Positions 54,289 to 63,668 are shown, numbered from the stretch's first letter. The stretch: 64,000 bases of DNA from Hymenobacter elongatus (GCF_004745955.1 NZ_SRLD01000023.1:24094-88093); one strand, 5' to 3'. Notes: generated from the sequence alone by a model not told the origin. Made by a program: numbers and translations.

Positions 54289-54406
54289 TCGTCCTGCTTC
54301 ATCTGGCGTCCGCGCAGTCGAAGCACTCTACCGCCTCGTTGTTCTGTTCTTATGATTACCACTGCGTAGAGATGCTCCGCCTGCGCGGACGACAGATAAA
54401 GCATGA
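54289..54406. repeat. REP-like palindrome in the 5' leader of the FkbH-type gene
   Basis: GTCCGCGCAGTCGAAGCA and TGCTCCGCCTGCGCGGAC form the core pair; outer parts CGTCCTGCTTCATCTG and CAGATAAAGCATGAC pair loosely. The right arm ends in AAGCATGAC, so it contains the start codon at 54403. Confidence 0.75.
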
Positions 54407-56247
54407 CCACCGATTTTACCTTCCCCGAGCCTGTCAAACTCGTTATTTGGGACCTGGACGACACCTTTTGGCGCGGCACCTTGTCGGAAGGAGGCATTGA
54501 GGCCGTCGCCGACCATCTGGCGCTGGTGCGCGAAACGGCCGCCCGGGGCATCGTGCACACCATCGTTTCCAAAAACGACTTTGCCCCGGCCGAGGCCAAG
54601 CTGACCGAGCTGGGAATCCGCGACTTGTTCGTGTTTCCCCAGATCAGCTGGCAGCCCAAAGGGCCGATTATTAAAGAGTTGCTGGAAAAAATGCAGTTGC
54701 GGGCTCCCAACGCGTTGTTTCTGGACGATAACCCCATCAACCGGGCCGAGGCGCTGTTCTACAACGCCGGCCTGCAAGTGGCCGACCCCGCCGACCTGGC
54801 CCGGCTGGCGCCACTGCTGCGCGCCAGTGGCAAGCCCGACCCCACCTTCGGCCGCCTGGAGCAATACAAGCTGCTGGAGCGCCAGCAGCAGGCCCGCTCC
54901 GGCTACCAAAACAATCTGGCGTTTCTGCGCGACTCCCAGGTCCGGATTCAGTTCCGGGTAGGAGCCGCCATCGAGCCCGACCTCGACCGGATTGAGGAAT
55001 TGATTAACCGCTCCAACCAGCTGAATTTCACCAAGCAGCGCGTTAGCAAAGAAAGCCTGCGGGCTGCCATGCAAGACCCCCGGCAGCGCTGGGGCACCGT
55101 GCGGGTACAAGACCGCTTCGGCGACTATGGCCTAGTAGGCGTGTACTGCCTGAATCAGCCGGAAAACCGCTTGGCGCAGCTCGTCTTTTCCTGCCGCATT
55201 CTGCATCTGGGCATCGAGCAGTTCACCTACGCATGGCTGGGGTTTCCGGCGTTGGCAGTGCAGGGGGAAGTCGCTACGGAGCTTAACAAGCACGATACGC
55301 CCGACTGGATTACCGTGGAAACGCCAGCAGCCGCCGACGCCGCTGGTGCGCCGCCCCAGCCAGCCGCCGGCCGCCTGCGCGTGCTGCTAAAAGGTGGCTG
55401 TGACTTAGGGCAGCTGACGCCGTTTCTGCACGCCTACCAGCTCACGGTGGCGGAAGAGTTCAACTTCGTGAATGAAAACCAGATTCCGGTGCACGTGGAG
55501 CATACGATTCTGCTCCGGCAGGGCCGGGAGCTGCCCGCTGCCGAACGGCAGCGGCTGGCCACCACGCTGCCGTTTCTGGGCCGGGAAGCCTTCGATACCA
55601 CGCTCTGGAACCCCGAGTACGATGTGCTGGTCTACAGTCCGCTCATGGACTATACCCAGGACGTGTACCGCGAAAACACCACTGGGCTGGAAATTCCCTT
55701 CGGCGGCTACCAAAACCTGACGACGGTAGACCCAGTGGCGCAGGCCACCAACTATGCCCAGCGCCGCTTTCAGGGGATGGATGCGGATTTTCTGCGCCGC
55801 TTTCAGCAGGAATTCACCTTCGAAGGCCCGATTTCGGTAGCAGGGTTTCAGGAAAACCTGCACTGGCTACGGCAGCAACTGCCCGCCGCGACGCCGATTT
55901 TCTTCCTCAATGGGGCTGAAATAGATGTGCCCGGTTCGGGCGAAACTGGGGCCAAAGAGCGGCATCGGCAAATGAACCAAGCATTAGCTGACTTCGTGGC
56001 CACGGCCGAAAATTGCTTCCTTATCGACGTGCGCGACTTTGTGCGCATGCCCGCCGATGTCACCAACAACCTGCGCCACTACCAGCGGCAGCACTACCGT
56101 ACCCTGGCCCAGCATACTGCCGAGGCCATTGGCCAGTGGCAGGGCCGGCAGCTGGCCCGCTCCACCTGGGTCGATTTGCGGGCCGAAGTAGCCAGCCGGG
56201 TCCCGGCCAAGCTCAAGGGGCTGCTGGGGAAGCTGCGCAGGCAGTAG
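54403..56247 (+). CDS. FkbH-like HAD-IIIC protein with C-terminal extension
   Basis: A 614-residue protein. The HAD motif KLVIWDLDDTFWRGTL (nucleophile Asp near 17) and FLDDNPINRAEA mark the HAD-IIIC/FkbH type. FkbH proteins load glyceryl groups on an acyl carrier protein in some pathways. An N-acetyltransferase-like middle (INRSNQLNFTKQRV, LVFSCRILHLGIEQF) and a C-terminal SGNH-like region with LIDVRDFVRMPADVTNNLRHYQRQHYR follow. No acyl carrier protein gene is near. It diverges from pseB and may modify the same glycan. Role is inferred. Confidence 0.82.
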   Translation: MTTDFTFPEPVKLVIWDLDDTFWRGTLSEGGIEAVADHLALVRETAARGIVHTIVSKNDFAPAEAKLTELGIRDLFVFPQISWQPKGPIIKELLEKMQLRAPNALFLDDNPINRAEALFYNAGLQVADPADLARLAPLLRASGKPDPTFGRLEQYKLLERQQQARSGYQNNLAFLRDSQVRIQFRVGAAIEPDLDRIEELINRSNQLNFTKQRVSKESLRAAMQDPRQRWGTVRVQDRFGDYGLVGVYCLNQPENRLAQLVFSCRILHLGIEQFTYAWLGFPALAVQGEVATELNKHDTPDWITVETPAAADAAGAPPQPAAGRLRVLLKGGCDLGQLTPFLHAYQLTVAEEFNFVNENQIPVHVEHTILLRQGRELPAAERQRLATTLPFLGREAFDTTLWNPEYDVLVYSPLMDYTQDVYRENTTGLEIPFGGYQNLTTVDPVAQATNYAQRRFQGMDADFLRRFQQEFTFEGPISVAGFQENLHWLRQQLPAATPIFFLNGAEIDVPGSGETGAKERHRQMNQALADFVATAENCFLIDVRDFVRMPADVTNNLRHYQRQHYRTLAQHTAEAIGQWQGRQLARSTWVDLRAEVASRVPAKLKGLLGKLRRQ

Positions 56248-56270
56248 GTAAGTGGTAGTAGAATAGAAGG

Positions 56271-56450
56271 TCATGCTTGATCTGACGTCCGCGGAGTCGA
56301 AGCATCTCTACCGCTTCGTTGCAATGCCAATTGATTAGCACTGCGGTAGAGATGCTTCGACTCCGCGGACGTCAGATCAAGCATGACAATTCCTAAACAC
56401 GCTCTAATTACCAGTGTGGTAGAGATGCTTCGCCTTCGCTCAGTGTGACG
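56271..56450. repeat. REP-like perfect palindrome with an extra third arm
   Basis: 44-base perfect arms at 56271-56314 and 56343-56386 (TCATGCTTGATCTGACGTCC ... ACCGC and its exact complement) around a 28-base loop. A further degenerate copy of one arm, GTGGTAGAGATGCTTCGCCT, lies at 56416-56435 with TTCGCTCAGTGTGACG. Lies between convergent genes. Confidence 0.9.
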
Positions 56451-56466
56451 GGCTGGTAGGATGCAT

Positions 56467-57765
56467 TTATTTTACAATCAGCTTTACCAGTTGCTGCGTC
56501 AGGGCGCGGCGCGAGTACATGGTATGGTTCAGGGCCGGCAAATCCAGGTTGGCATTTTGCTGCCACTGCCGGGTTAGCTCCTCCAGATACTCCAGCATCG
56601 TGTCGTAGGCATCGTAGGCGTACGAATGACCCGCCCCGCATTCCTGCAGCAGATTATCGGCATCCGAGCCCACCGGACCGATGCAGATAATAGGTTTATT
56701 GGCCGCCAGATACTCGAATACCTTGCCTGGCAAAATGCCGAAATTGTGGTCGACGTCGGGAATGGCCATCAGCAGCACCGTAGCCCGCAGCAGGTAGCGC
56801 ACCGACTCATCGTGGGGTACGAAGGGAATCAGCTCGGTGCGGTCGGTGAGGCCGGCGGCGGCCAGCTGCTGCTGCACCCCCGCCGATACGTGCCCCACGA
56901 AGCGCAGGCGTAACGGCACCTCGGGGTGCCGCCGGGCGCACTCGGCGCAGGCCCGCAAAAACTGCTCGATGTGGTAGGTTTCCGAAATTGTGCCGGTGTG
57001 CGTAATCAGCAGCGCGTGGGGTGGCGGCGCGGAGGGCTCCCGGAAGTCGCTGTCGTCGTAGCCATTCGGGATGACGTGAAACTTGCCCGCTGCCAACGCC
57101 GGCGACTTACCCAAAAACAGCCGTTTGGTGTCGGGGCTGGTAACGAGCACTTCATCGGCCTGCTCCAGCACCTGGCGCTCGTAGCGGGCATCGAGCCAGC
57201 GCGCCAGCTGGGTTTTGTTCAGCTCCTTGGTGTAGTAAATGTCGGTCCAGGGGTCGCGCATGTCGGCCAGCCAGCGCAGGCCGTAGCGCTGCTTCAGGGC
57301 CAGCCCAATGAGCTGGGTAGAGTGGGGCGGGCTGCTGGTGAGTACCGCGTCAAAGATTTCGCCTTCCTGGTCGATTAGGTTGGCTACGGCCCGCAGCACG
57401 TGGGCATTCCAGCCGCGGCGCGGGTCGGGGATGAACAGGTTGCCGCGCACGAACTTGAAAAACTGCTGCTGCAGGCTGGTTTTGCTTTCGTTGGCGAAGC
57501 CCCCATAGGGAATCTGCTGACGGCCGGTGAGCTTTTTGTAGCTGCCAAACGGCTCGGAAGTGCTGGTGCGAATGACGCGCACTCCGGCCGGGATTTCCGC
57601 CGCCAACGATTCGTCCAGCACCGGATACGCGCCTTGCTCGGGGTCCACGGTCAGCACGGTGCACTCCACGCCAAAGCCGGGCAGGTGCTTCACAAACTTC
57701 AACGTCCGCTGCACGCCGGCCCCGCCCGAAGGCGGCCAGTAATACGTAATGACGAGCAGGCGCAT
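56467..57765 (-). CDS. Glycosyltransferase family 4-like protein
   Basis: A 432-residue GT-B transferase. It opens MRLLVITYYWPPSGGAGVQRTLKFVKHLP, with the GT4 donor region ending VFEYLAANKPIICIGPVGSDADNLL. IPNGYDDSDFREP is a typical nucleotide-sugar-linked loop. The acceptor and donor are unknown. It is at the right edge of the glycan region and converges on the FkbH-type gene across the repeat. Confidence 0.88.
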   Translation of the reverse strand: MRLLVITYYWPPSGGAGVQRTLKFVKHLPGFGVECTVLTVDPEQGAYPVLDESLAAEIPAGVRVIRTSTSEPFGSYKKLTGRQQIPYGGFANESKTSLQQQFFKFVRGNLFIPDPRRGWNAHVLRAVANLIDQEGEIFDAVLTSSPPHSTQLIGLALKQRYGLRWLADMRDPWTDIYYTKELNKTQLARWLDARYERQVLEQADEVLVTSPDTKRLFLGKSPALAAGKFHVIPNGYDDSDFREPSAPPPHALLITHTGTISETYHIEQFLRACAECARRHPEVPLRLRFVGHVSAGVQQQLAAAGLTDRTELIPFVPHDESVRYLLRATVLLMAIPDVDHNFGILPGKVFEYLAANKPIICIGPVGSDADNLLQECGAGHSYAYDAYDTMLEYLEELTRQWQQNANLDLPALNHTMYSRRALTQQLVKLIVK

Positions 57766-57920
57766 AGGGCAGGATAGACGAATTTGAGCACTCTCGGAGC
57801 GCGAAGGTAAGCAGCGGCGGGCTTTTGGGGTTTTCCGGCTAATTTTATAAATCCGCAAGCATATGACTTTACCCTCCGACTCGTTGACAACGGGACTGAA
57901 AAGCGCTCTTAGCATCTCAT

Positions 57921-57957
57921 TATTCGCAGTGCACCATTAATATTCGCAGTGCACCAT
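57921..57957. repeat. Short direct repeat, tandem 17-base units
   Basis: TATTCGCAGTGCACCAT occurs at 57921-57937 and 57941-57957, offset by 20 bases with TAA between. It sits exactly at the edge of the pseudogene below. Confidence 0.9.
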
Positions 57958-58817
57958 CACGCTTGCGGGCACCCATTTCAGCGGGGCCACCGCCGGCCAG
58001 ATTGACGGCGTGGCGGCACCCTTCACCGTAGTCAGCGCCACGAGCCTCACGCTTGCCGTGCCGGCCACGGCCGCTACCGGTACTGCTTTCACCGTACTGC
58101 CGCCGGCCAGCACCATTACCAGCTTCACGCCTTCGTTGGCCTTGGCGGGAGCTGCCGTTACGCTTACCGGTAGCCACTACGGCCCAAACCGGGCTGTTCA
58201 TCGTGACGACGCCCAGCGGTACGGGCACCAGTAGCACGCCGTTTACGGTGCTGCCTCAGTTTGTCAACGTCGGCACCGGCGACCTGGGCGTACTCGACTA
58301 CGCTTATGCCCTGGAACAGTTAGAAGCCGCTTTCTACGCGTGGGTGAAAGCCGCGCCTCCCGCTGACTTCTTCGTTGCCGAACGGGAAAATTTCACGCAA
58401 ATAGCCGCCCACGAGGCCATTCACCGCGACTTTTTTAAAGTGGTTATCAATCGGGATGCTCCCGGGAAGATCATCCCGGATCTGACACCGGTTTTCGATA
58501 CCATCGACTTCACCAAGCGTGCTTCCGTGCTCAACGCGGCCCGCACCTTCGAAGACCTGGGGGTGGCGGCTCACAACGGCGCGGCCAAATTTCTGAGCAA
58601 CGCGGCGTACCTGGTCATTATGGGAAAAATAGTGTCGGTGGAAGCCCGACACTCCACCTATGTGCGGGACCTTATTACGCCTGATTCCTTTGCCAGCGCG
58701 GATGTCGTGGATGACGTTTATGGACTCGACAGTGCGAAGAGCCCGGCGGAAGTGGCGGCCCTGGTTAATGTGTTTCTGGTGGCTGGTTCCAAGCTCGACG
58801 TATCCGGACTCGCGTAA
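57941..58817 (+). pseudogene. Truncated and frameshifted TIG-domain plus ferritin-like protein gene
   Basis: In one frame from 57953 the DNA reads IPT/TIG-like repeats (TITLAGTHFSGATAGQIDG, then ITSFTPSLALAGAAVTLTGSHYG). Around 58185 the reading must shift by one base, after which another frame gives GLFIVTTPSGTGTSSTPFTVLP, the end of a TIG repeat, and runs on into a ferritin-like domain (VLDYAYALEQLEAAFYAW, HEAIHRDFFK, VEARHSTYVRDLI, with the Glu/His metal pattern). There is no start codon: a stop lies just upstream in the direct repeat. The gene lacks its N-terminus and has a frameshift, so it is a remnant. Confidence 0.75.
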
Positions 58818-59006
58818 AATGGCCCTTGGCCCGGCCGGAAATAAGGCGTTGCAGGTGATTCCGTCGCCGACTATTACCATTTATTTCCTGCGATAACCGA
58901 CCTTTGTAGTTCCGGCTTCGTCGGCTGCCCTTTCCGCCTGCTGGCGCTTTGCCGCAAACCGGGCAAATCCGGTCCGGCATCCTGCCCAGAACAAAAAGAG
59001 ATTCCT

Positions 59007-60350
59007 ATGTTTGATAACCTCAGTACCAAGCTCGACAAAGCCTTCAAAACCCTCAAGGGCCAGGGCAGCATCACCGAAATCAACGTTGCGGCGACCATCA
59101 AGGAAATCCGCCGCGCCCTGGTCGATGCCGACGTGAACTACAAGGTGGCCAAGGAAGTCACCGACAAGATTAAGGACGAGGCCATGGGCCGCGACGTGCT
59201 GACCACCGTGTCGCCGGGGCAGCTGATGACCAAAATCGTGTACGACGAGCTGACCCAGCTCATGGGCGGCACCAAGGAAGACGTGGTACTGAAGGGCGAC
59301 CCGGCCGTGATTCTGCTCTCGGGCCTGCAGGGCTCGGGCAAAACGACCTTCGCCGGCAAGCTGGCTACCTTCATCAAAAAGCAGAACCGCACGGTGCTGC
59401 TCGTGGCCTGCGACATCTACCGCCCAGCCGCCATCGACCAGCTGAAAGTGCTGGGCGAGCAGGTAGGTGTGGAGGTGTACTCGGAGCCGGACAACAAGAA
59501 CCCGGTCGAGATTTCGCAGAACGCCATTGCCTACGCCAAAAAGAACAACAAGAAAGTAGTCATCATCGACACCGCCGGCCGCTTGGCCGTGGATGAGCAG
59601 ATGATGCGCGAAATCGAGGCCGTGAAGCGGGCCATCAACCCGTCGGAAACCCTGTTTGTGGTGGACTCTATGACGGGTCAGGACGCGGTAAATACGGCTA
59701 AAACCTTCAACGACCGGCTCAACTTCGACGGCGTGGTGCTCACCAAGCTCGACGGCGACTCCCGCGGCGGTGCGGCCCTGAGCATTCGGGCCGTGGTCGA
59801 AAAACCCATCAAGTTCATCTCGACCGGCGAGAAGATGGAAGCCCTGGACATGTTCTATCCCGAGCGGATGGCGCAACGGATTCTGGGCATGGGCGACGTA
59901 ATTTCGCTGGTAGAGCGCGCGCAGCAGCAGTTCGATGAGGACGAGGCCAAGCGCATCAACCAGAAGATCCGCAAAAACCAGTTCAACTTCGACGACTTCC
60001 TCTCCCAGCTGGAGCAGATCAAGAAGATGGGCAACCTGAAGGACCTAGTGGGCATGATTCCCGGCATGAGCAAGGCCATCAAGGACGTGGATATCGACGA
60101 CGACGCTTTCAAGCCAATCGAGTCCATCATCAAGAGTATGACGCCGCAGGAGCGCGCCACGCCGGAAGTGCTGAACGGTTCGCGCCGTCGGCGCCTGGCC
60201 AAAGGCAGCGGCACCGACATTCAGCAGGTCAACAACCTGATGAAGCAGTTCGAGGACATGCGCAAAGTGATGCGCACCATGAATAAGATGAGCAGCACCA
60301 AAGGCGGCATGCAGCAAATGGCCAAAATGATGGGCATGCGCGGCAAATAA
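59007..60350 (+). CDS. ffh: Signal recognition particle GTPase Ffh
   Basis: A 447-residue SRP54 protein: an N-terminal helical domain (KLDKAFKTLKGQGSITEINVAAT), the G domain with GLQGSGKTTFAGKLA (residues 106-120), DTAGRLAVDEQMM and TKLDGDSRGGAALS, and the methionine-rich M domain with the RNA-binding GSRRRRLAKGSGTDIQQVNNLMKQF. It binds the SRP RNA encoded at 27926 and delivers nascent membrane proteins to FtsY. A terminator follows. Confidence 0.98.
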   Translation: MFDNLSTKLDKAFKTLKGQGSITEINVAATIKEIRRALVDADVNYKVAKEVTDKIKDEAMGRDVLTTVSPGQLMTKIVYDELTQLMGGTKEDVVLKGDPAVILLSGLQGSGKTTFAGKLATFIKKQNRTVLLVACDIYRPAAIDQLKVLGEQVGVEVYSEPDNKNPVEISQNAIAYAKKNNKKVVIIDTAGRLAVDEQMMREIEAVKRAINPSETLFVVDSMTGQDAVNTAKTFNDRLNFDGVVLTKLDGDSRGGAALSIRAVVEKPIKFISTGEKMEALDMFYPERMAQRILGMGDVISLVERAQQQFDEDEAKRINQKIRKNQFNFDDFLSQLEQIKKMGNLKDLVGMIPGMSKAIKDVDIDDDAFKPIESIIKSMTPQERATPEVLNGSRRRRLAKGSGTDIQQVNNLMKQFEDMRKVMRTMNKMSSTKGGMQQMAKMMGMRGK

Positions 60351-60366
60351 TTCAACTTGGAATAAT

Positions 60367-60414
60367 CAAAAAGGCCGAACCATGATACATGGTTCGGCCT
60401 TTTTGGTTTTTTTG
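60367..60414. terminator. Terminator of ffh
   Basis: AAAAAGGCCGAACCATG, a short loop, then CATGGTTCGGCCTTTTT with additional T-rich sequence. Symmetric, so also usable on the minus strand. Confidence 0.85.
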
Positions 60415-60544
60415 CCTGCTTACCTGCTCCGCCGCCTCAGCTCGTTACCGCACAATCAGCACCTTCTGGCTCTTGTTAACCTGCTGCTCCGCCGCATCCG
60501 GAGCCGGCAGATACTACAGTATCGGCAGCGGAGACGACCGGAAA

Positions 60545-60847
60545 TTATTTGGTGGACGGCGTGACGTTGCCGGCAGAGTCGGCGAAATACACGGTCGTAA
60601 CTTCTTCTTTCTCTCCTGGGGTGCGCTCCAGTTCAAATGTGTACTCCACGGTGTGCCCGCTGCGGTTGCGGCCTTGCGCATCTTCTTGGTGGCCGGTGTG
60701 CGCCTCCGAATGTACGGTCTTCACCTCGCTGCCGATTTGCTGCCGCACGTGTTGCTCCACGGCCATGATGGCCTTCTTTTCTTCGGGCGTTTCGGCGCAG
60801 CCCACAAGTAGCAGCGTGGTGGCAGCGAGCAAATGATATGATTTCAT
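60545..60847 (-). CDS. Small lipoprotein, unrecognised
   Basis: A 100-residue lipoprotein. The signal MKSYHLLAATTLLLVGCAE has the lipobox LLVGC. The rest is charged, with two repeated-looking stretches (VKTVHSEAHTGHQE and TVEYTFELERTPGEKEEV). No function is apparent. The start is the only methionine that opens a lipoprotein signal. Confidence 0.8.
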   Translation of the reverse strand: MKSYHLLAATTLLLVGCAETPEEKKAIMAVEQHVRQQIGSEVKTVHSEAHTGHQEDAQGRNRSGHTVEYTFELERTPGEKEEVTTVYFADSAGNVTPSTK

Positions 60848-60860
60848 AGGTGGTAATATA

Positions 60861-60888
60861 GCAAAAGGCCTCCGTAGAGGCCTTTTGT
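60861..60888 (-). terminator. Terminator of the deaminase gene
   Basis: Minus-strand CAAAAGGCCTCTAC and GGAGGCCTTTTGC, 36 bases after the deaminase stop. Confidence 0.75.
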
Positions 60889-60924
60889 GAAGTTCGAAAA
60901 CTGCGGAACAGGAGTTGCCAGGGC

Positions 60925-61401
60925 TTAATAATCCTTTTTGCCCTCCTTGGTTTCCCAGGCCCGAAAGCCAGCCAGTGCCTCGTCGCGTAGCAGCTGCGTC
61001 ATCGGAATCTGCCGGTCGGCCAGCGGCTGCTCGATTTCGTCGTAGATGAACTGGTCGTCGAAGCCGATGGCGGCAGCATCCTGTTTGGTGTTGCCGTAGA
61101 ACACGCGGCGCGGGCGGGCCCAGTAGATGGCGCCCAGGCACATGGGGCAGGGCTCGCAACTGGTGTACAGGTCGCAGTCGTCGAGCTGGAAAGTGCCCAG
61201 TTCCTGGCAGGCTTTGCGAATGGCATCGACCTCGGCGTGGCAGGTGGGGTCGTTGGTGCTGGTTACCTGGTTGAAGCCGTGCGCGATGATGCGGCCATCT
61301 TTCACTACCACGGCTCCAAACGGACCACCGTAGCCGGCTTGCATTTTTTCAATTGAAAGGCGAATGGCTTCGCGCATAAATTCGTCGCGGGGAGCTTCCA
61401 T
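60925..61401 (-). CDS. Guanine-deaminase-like nucleoside deaminase
   Basis: A 158-residue cytidine-deaminase-fold enzyme: the zinc site HAEVDAIRKA (HAE) and EPCPMCLGAIYWA (PCxxC), and NTKQDAAAIGFDDQFIYDEI near the end as in GuaD. It deaminates guanine or a related base. TadA-type tRNA adenosine deaminases share the fold, but the GFDDQFIYDEI end favours guanine deaminase. Start at MEAPRDEF gives the normal length. Confidence 0.9.
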   Translation of the reverse strand: MEAPRDEFMREAIRLSIEKMQAGYGGPFGAVVVKDGRIIAHGFNQVTSTNDPTCHAEVDAIRKACQELGTFQLDDCDLYTSCEPCPMCLGAIYWARPRRVFYGNTKQDAAAIGFDDQFIYDEIEQPLADRQIPMTQLLRDEALAGFRAWETKEGKKDY

Positions 61402-61628
61402 AAGGGAGAAAAATAGGAGGGAAGAAGGGCGCAAGATACAGTAGGTGCCGGGCTCCGCCCAACCCGCGCTGGAGAAGGGAAGAAGTCGGGGTGTCGGGGC
61501 TTAGCATAAAAGGCCGATCGGAAAGGATAAAAAAATGATATAGGAAAGGCAGTCAATTCGTTGGTTATTGCGAGTGGCTAATCAGCTACTGAGGCTACTA
61601 GCTTTTTGTTCACCTCATTTTAAGCGTC
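61402..61628. other. Intergenic region upstream of the CHRD gene
   Basis: 227 bases that separate two divergent genes. No RNA or repeat is recognised. It must hold both promoters. Confidence 0.4.
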
Positions 61629-63530
61629 ATGCGTAAACATCTTACCCTTTTTTTGACGGGCTTGCTGATGCTGGCTTCCGGCATCGTGCGGGCAGACCAT
61701 CTGCGGCCGCATCTGCTGATGTCGGCTAAGCTGGAAGGCGCGCAGGAAGTGCCCGCCGTGGCTACTGCCGCCAGAGGCGTGGCCAGCTTCACGATGAATC
61801 CCACGCGGGATACTCTGTTTATTACAGCCTCTTTTGTTGGTCTCAGCGGGCCTATTACCGGGGCGCACGTGCACTTAGGCGCACGGGGCATCTCCGGCCC
61901 CATCGTCAGCGGCCTGGTGTTCATGCTGAAAGGCAACCGGCTCCAGGGCTTTCTCACCGGCTCCGAATTCGACGTTTCGAAGCGGCGCAAATACTTGCTG
62001 GGAGCCTATTACATCAATATTCATACGGCGGCCAACCCTGGCGGGGAAATCAGAGGCCAGATCGAGCTGGAAAAAGACTTCGCCTACATTACCCAGCTAA
62101 GCGGCCCCGGTGCCGTGCCCGCTGTTAGTACCATGGCTTCGGGTTTCGGGGCCTTCGCTTTGTCGCAGGACAAAACCAAAATCAAGTTTCAAACCGTCGT
62201 TCGGGGCCTGAGCGGTGCCATTACTGGGGTTGAGCTGCGTGATGCAACGAATACCACGGCCGGAACTCTGGCTTTGCCACTGACCTCTTTCATAAACTCC
62301 AATAACAGGAATGCTATTGCCGGAGAAATTCCTACTACACCTGCGTTGCTGACTGCTTTTGAGGCCGGCATGCTCTATCTCAACGTAACGACGGCGGCCA
62401 ATGCCGGGGGTGAGATTCGCGGGCGGATCTTCCAGGACCGTAATAACATTAATTTCGACGCCCGCCTGGATAGCTCGCAGGTGGTAGGCGGGCGCTCTTC
62501 CCTTGGTATGGGCATTGCCATATTGCGGCTGAGCCCCACGCTCGATTCTATGACCGTGTTTGCTACCTACGCCGGGCTGAGTGGTCCGGTCACCTCGGCC
62601 ATTCTGTATACTGCGCCAGTAGGCCAGGCCACCTCGCCGGCCGTGCGAGCCAGCAATGAGCTGGTAACACTCATTCAGAACGATTTCCTGGGCGTAATCT
62701 TTACGGGGCTAAACGCTGGCAACGGCGCACTGGGTCGGGATTTGCTGGCTGGTAATATCAACCTGCAGCTAGCCACGGCCGCGCTGCCCAACGGCGAAAT
62801 CCGGGGTCAGGTATACCGGCTGGCGCGCGAGGGCTATACTTTTGCCCTGAATGGCACCCAGGAGCGGCCCAACCCGGTAAACTCGCCCGGCTACGGTTCG
62901 GGCCTGGTTTCGATAGACCGCGACCAGAGCAACGCCCACTTTATGCTCTCGTGGGGCGGCCTCACCGGGCCCGCGCAAGCCGGGCATTTCCATACTGGCC
63001 TGCGCACCCAGGCCGGGCCGGTCGTATTTGAGCTGACGCCTTTCTTCAACAGCACTACTGCCCCCACCGCTGCCGAGGGCTACTGGCAGCCAACAGCTAA
63101 CGGGGCCCCTAATGCGGCCCGTCCGTTCACGCTACGCCGCTCGGTTCAGTTCCGTCGCGACAGTATGTACGTGAACCTGCACACTGCCCAGTTCCCGGGC
63201 GGCGAGATTCGCGGTCAGGTATTCCGTGGGGCTCGTAATCTGCAGCTAGTGCTGAAAACTCAGTCTGCTGCCTTAGCCGCCGAGACGTTTGCCAGCTATC
63301 CAAGCCCCTTCCAGAACGAAGTTACCCTGACGTTCGAAGCCCGCAGTGCCGGTGCTGGTATCGTTCAGGTTTCGGATGTGCTGGGCCGGTCGGTAGTAAC
63401 CCAGAGCATTCAGGTTCGACCAGGAGCCAATGCGCACCGTATTGCGTTGCCGCAAGTGAAGCCGGGCATGTACTTGGTAACCGTGGCAGCAGCAGGCGCG
63501 AAAGTCATAACCCGAATTGTGAAAGAGTAA
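61629..63530 (+). CDS. Secreted protein with four CHRD domains and T9SS sorting domain
   Basis: A 633-residue protein with a signal peptide (MRKHLTLFLTGLLMLASGIVRA). Four CHRD domains follow at about 29-155, 160-280, 285-400 and 405-540; each ends in a GGEIRGQI/GEIRGQV-type motif (four copies). The last ~80 residues are a type IX secretion C-terminal domain: FASYPSPFQNEVTLTFEA, VQVSDVLGRSV and PGMYLVTVAAAGAKVITRIVKE. It should be exported across the outer membrane by the T9SS, which also serves gliding. Function of CHRD domains in bacteria is unknown. Confidence 0.92.
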   Translation: MRKHLTLFLTGLLMLASGIVRADHLRPHLLMSAKLEGAQEVPAVATAARGVASFTMNPTRDTLFITASFVGLSGPITGAHVHLGARGISGPIVSGLVFMLKGNRLQGFLTGSEFDVSKRRKYLLGAYYINIHTAANPGGEIRGQIELEKDFAYITQLSGPGAVPAVSTMASGFGAFALSQDKTKIKFQTVVRGLSGAITGVELRDATNTTAGTLALPLTSFINSNNRNAIAGEIPTTPALLTAFEAGMLYLNVTTAANAGGEIRGRIFQDRNNINFDARLDSSQVVGGRSSLGMGIAILRLSPTLDSMTVFATYAGLSGPVTSAILYTAPVGQATSPAVRASNELVTLIQNDFLGVIFTGLNAGNGALGRDLLAGNINLQLATAALPNGEIRGQVYRLAREGYTFALNGTQERPNPVNSPGYGSGLVSIDRDQSNAHFMLSWGGLTGPAQAGHFHTGLRTQAGPVVFELTPFFNSTTAPTAAEGYWQPTANGAPNAARPFTLRRSVQFRRDSMYVNLHTAQFPGGEIRGQVFRGARNLQLVLKTQSAALAAETFASYPSPFQNEVTLTFEARSAGAGIVQVSDVLGRSVVTQSIQVRPGANAHRIALPQVKPGMYLVTVAAAGAKVITRIVKE

Positions 63531-63668
63531 ACGCTGCCTTTCACGCCACCCTGTACGACAAAGACTTCCCATAGTACTGGGACCTTGTTGGTAAGAAAGA
63601 TAAAAAGGTTGCTGATTTGCGAAAAATAAAACTCAAAACAGTGTTTTTAAGCGCAGTAATTTCGCTTT

